Assembly: GCA_021769545.1 (NCBI GenBank)
Contig: JAETSS010000051.1
Coordinates: 1 to 8,336, forward strand
Length of the DNA stretch: 8,336 bases
Reading direction: 5' to 3'
From: Eubacterium sp.
GTDB lineage: Bacteria; Bacillota_A; Clostridia; Peptostreptococcales; Anaerovoracaceae
Below are positions 6,491-8,336 of this stretch, in pieces. The notes under the pieces were generated by a model. That model did no database searches, was not told where the DNA came from, and was given only the letters and a program-made list of their open reading frames with translations. The translations under genes were made by a program, and so were the position numbers. The stretch's first letter is position 1. The number at the start of each line of letters is the position of its first letter.

Positions 6491-8336
6491 TGGAGAAAAT
6501 CTTCGGAGATCTCAATGAAAAAGAAGTAAAGAAGGTTTCCAAAATAGCAGATCAGGTTCTCAGCTACGACGAAGCGATGCAGGCTCTGACCGATGATCAG
6601 CTTCGTGAAAAGACAGCCGAATTCAAGAAGCGGGTACAGGATGGAGAGACTTTGGACGACATACTGCCCGAGGCTTTCGCAGTATGCAGAGAAGGTGCAT
6701 GGCGAAGTCTGGGAATGAAGCATTTCCGTGTCCAGGTAATAGGCGGTATCGTTCTCCATCAGGGAAGGATATCGGAGATGAAGACAGGTGAAGGTAAGAC
6801 GCTGGTTGCGACGCTGCCTGCATACCTCAACGCCCTTGAAGGAAAAGGCGTCCACGTAGTCACCGTCAACGATTATCTGGCAAAGCGTGACATGGAGTGG
6901 ATGGGGAAACTTTACACGTTCCTGGGACTTACGGTAGGCTGCGTCATCCACGGGATTTCCGAGGAGGAAAGGCGTGCGGCATATCAGGCCGATATCACCT
7001 ACGGCACCAACAATGAATACGGTTTCGACTACCTGAGAGACAACATGGTCATATATAAGGAAGCCATGATGCAGCGCGAGCTCAATTACGCCATCATAGA
7101 CGAGGTCGACTCGATCCTGATAGATGAAGCGAGAACGCCGCTGATAATTTCCGGAAAAGGCGACAAATCGACGGATATGTACAAGCGTGCCGACGGATTC
7201 GTAAGGACACTCAAGGAAGGCGAAGACGCGGACTTTACGATAGAAGAAAAAGACAAGCAGATCGCCCTTACCGATGAAGGTGTCTTAAAGTGTGAGAAAT
7301 ACTTCGGAGTCGAGAACTTCTCCGACCCTGAGAACATGGAAATAAACCATCACGTGCTCCAGGCGCTGAAAGCCAGGAACATGATGAAGCGAGACGTAGA
7401 TTATATCGTAAAGGACGGAGAGATCGTCATAGTAGATGAATTCACGGGTCGTCTCATGTTCGGAAGACGTTACAGCGACGGACTTCATCAGGCGATAGAA
7501 GCAAAGGAAAATGTTATCGTCCGTTCCGAGTCCAAGACCCTTGCCACCATCACGCTGCAGAACTATTTCAGAATGTATCAGAAGCTGGCGGGAATGACAG
7601 GTACGGCGAAGACCGAGGAAAGCGAATTCAGAGACATATACAATATGGACGTAGTGGTGATACCGACCAACAAGCCTGTTGTCAGAGACGATATGCAGGA
7701 TGCCGTATACGCTACAGAAAAGGGCAAATACAAGTCCATCGTCGACAGAGTGGAGGAAGCCCATAAGAAAGGCCAGCCTGTGCTGGTAGGTACCATTTCC
7801 ATAGAAAAATCGGAGCTGATAGCCAATGCCTTAAGGAAGCGCGGCATCAAGACATTCAATGTACTCAATGCGAAGCAGCATGAGAAGGAAGCACAGATAA
7901 TCGCAGAGGCCGGAAGACTCGGCGCCATCACCATCGCCACCAACATGGCAGGTAGAGGTACAGACATAATCCTGGGAGGAAATCCCGAGTTTGAGGCAAA
8001 GAAGGAAATGGCTGCGCGCGGCTACGATGATGAGGCTATAGCCTTTGCGACGAGCTTCGTCCAGAGCGACGATGAAGAGCTTCTCAAGGCCCGCGAGGAA
8101 TTCAAGGAGCTTCATGAAAAGTACAAGGAAGAGCGAAGAGAAGAACAGGAAAAGGTAAGAGAGCTGGGCGGACTTTGCATAATAGGTACGGAGAGACATG
8201 AGTCGAGACGTATAGACAACCAGCTTAGAGGCCGATCCGGAAGACAGGGCGACCCGGGACAGACACAGTTCTGCATCTCCATGGAGGACGATCTTATGAG
8301 ACTGTTCGGCGGTGAGAGGATGCAGTCCATCGTTCA
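6481..8336 (+). CDS. secA: Preprotein translocase ATPase subunit SecA (3' partial)
   Basis: SecA is the motor ATPase that pushes unfolded secretory proteins through the SecYEG channel. The reading frame runs open from ATG 6481 to the right edge: 618 complete codons of a protein normally ~830-900 long. Walker A is MKTGEGKT (100-107), Walker B is [14 protein letters not shown] (205-218), and other helicase motifs are MTGTAKTEE (372-380), [10 protein letters not shown] (487-496) and [13 protein letters not shown] (581-593). The preprotein cross-linking domain lies at ~225-365. A charged, probably coiled segment (~530-562) sits within the second nucleotide-binding domain, as in clostridial SecA. 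The C-terminal scaffold, wing and any zinc tail lie beyond the window. AAAGGGGA (6466-6473) is 7 bases before ATG 6481. A second in-frame ATG at 6490 exists, but MGLMEKIFG matches the usual SecA N-terminus. The start lies inside the preceding gene (10-base overlap), so the two are co-translated. Confidence 0.98.
   Translation, partial: MGLMEKIFGDLNEKEVKKVSKIADQVLSYDEAMQALTDDQLREKTAEFKKRVQDGETLDDILPEAFAVCREGAWRSLGMKHFRVQVIGGIVLHQGRISEMKTGEGKTLVATLPAYLNALEGKGVHVVTVNDYLAKRDMEWMGKLYTFLGLTVGCVIHGISEEERRAAYQADITYGTNNEYGFDYLRDNMVIYKEAMMQRELNYAIIDEVDSILIDEARTPLIISGKGDKSTDMYKRADGFVRTLKEGEDADFTIEEKDKQIALTDEGVLKCEKYFGVENFSDPENMEINHHVLQALKARNMMKRDVDYIVKDGEIVIVDEFTGRLMFGRRYSDGLHQAIEAKENVIVRSESKTLATITLQNYFRMYQKLAGMTGTAKTEESEFRDIYNMDVVVIPTNKPVVRDDMQDAVYATEKGKYKSIVDRVEEAHKKGQPVLVGTISIEKSELIANALRKRGIKTFNVLNAKQHEKEAQIIAEAGRLGAITIATNMAGRGTDIILGGNPEFEAKKEMAARGYDDEAIAFATSFVQSDDEELLKAREEFKELHEKYKEERREEQEKVRELGGLCIIGTERHESRRIDNQLRGRSGRQGDPGQTQFCISMEDDLMRLFGGERMQSIV

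Overview
The window reads as chromosomal DNA of a low-to-moderate GC Gram-positive bacterium, most likely a clostridial Firmicute. The evidence is the strong AGGAGG-type ribosome binding sites, tight gene packing with short overlaps, heavy use of ATA for isoleucine and AGA/AGG for arginine, a Firmicute-style ECF sigma/anti-sigma pair with Sigma_reg domains, and a clostridial-type SecA. I cannot place it at genus level. All six genes are on the plus strand and the first and last are cut by the window edges.

Region 1 (1-2692) looks like one transcription unit: the 3' part of a CytX-like NCS1 transporter (probable hydroxymethylpyrimidine/cytosine-type permease), a small Nudix hydrolase 18 bases downstream, and an AEC-family (auxin efflux carrier-like) permease after a 72-base gap that contains two small tandem duplications. 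A GC hairpin with a T-run closes the unit at 2668-2692.

Region 2 (2693-3161) is an AT-rich non-coding stretch of about 470 bases, unusually rich in inverted repeats and repeated short motifs. It leads into an ECF sigma factor gene (3162-3707), whose end overlaps by 11 bases a large single-pass membrane anti-sigma factor with Sigma_reg_N and Sigma_reg_C type regions (3697-5031). A strong terminator at 5049-5080 ends this two-gene signalling operon. The sigma factor is presumably held at the membrane by its partner and released on an envelope signal, but neither the signal nor the target genes are visible here.

Region 3 (5081-8336) starts with a short promoter-bearing gap, then a CNNM/CorC-type membrane protein (DUF21, two CBS domains, CorC_HlyC domain) whose last codons overlap the start of secA. 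SecA, the preprotein translocase ATPase, is open to the right edge of the window and lacks its C-terminal part.

Most of the window is ordinary. The part most worth a second look is the repeat-dense leader upstream of the ECF sigma operon together with the sensor-like anti-sigma protein. I do not see a CRISPR array, tRNA, rRNA, insertion sequence, or a clearly new multi-gene system.
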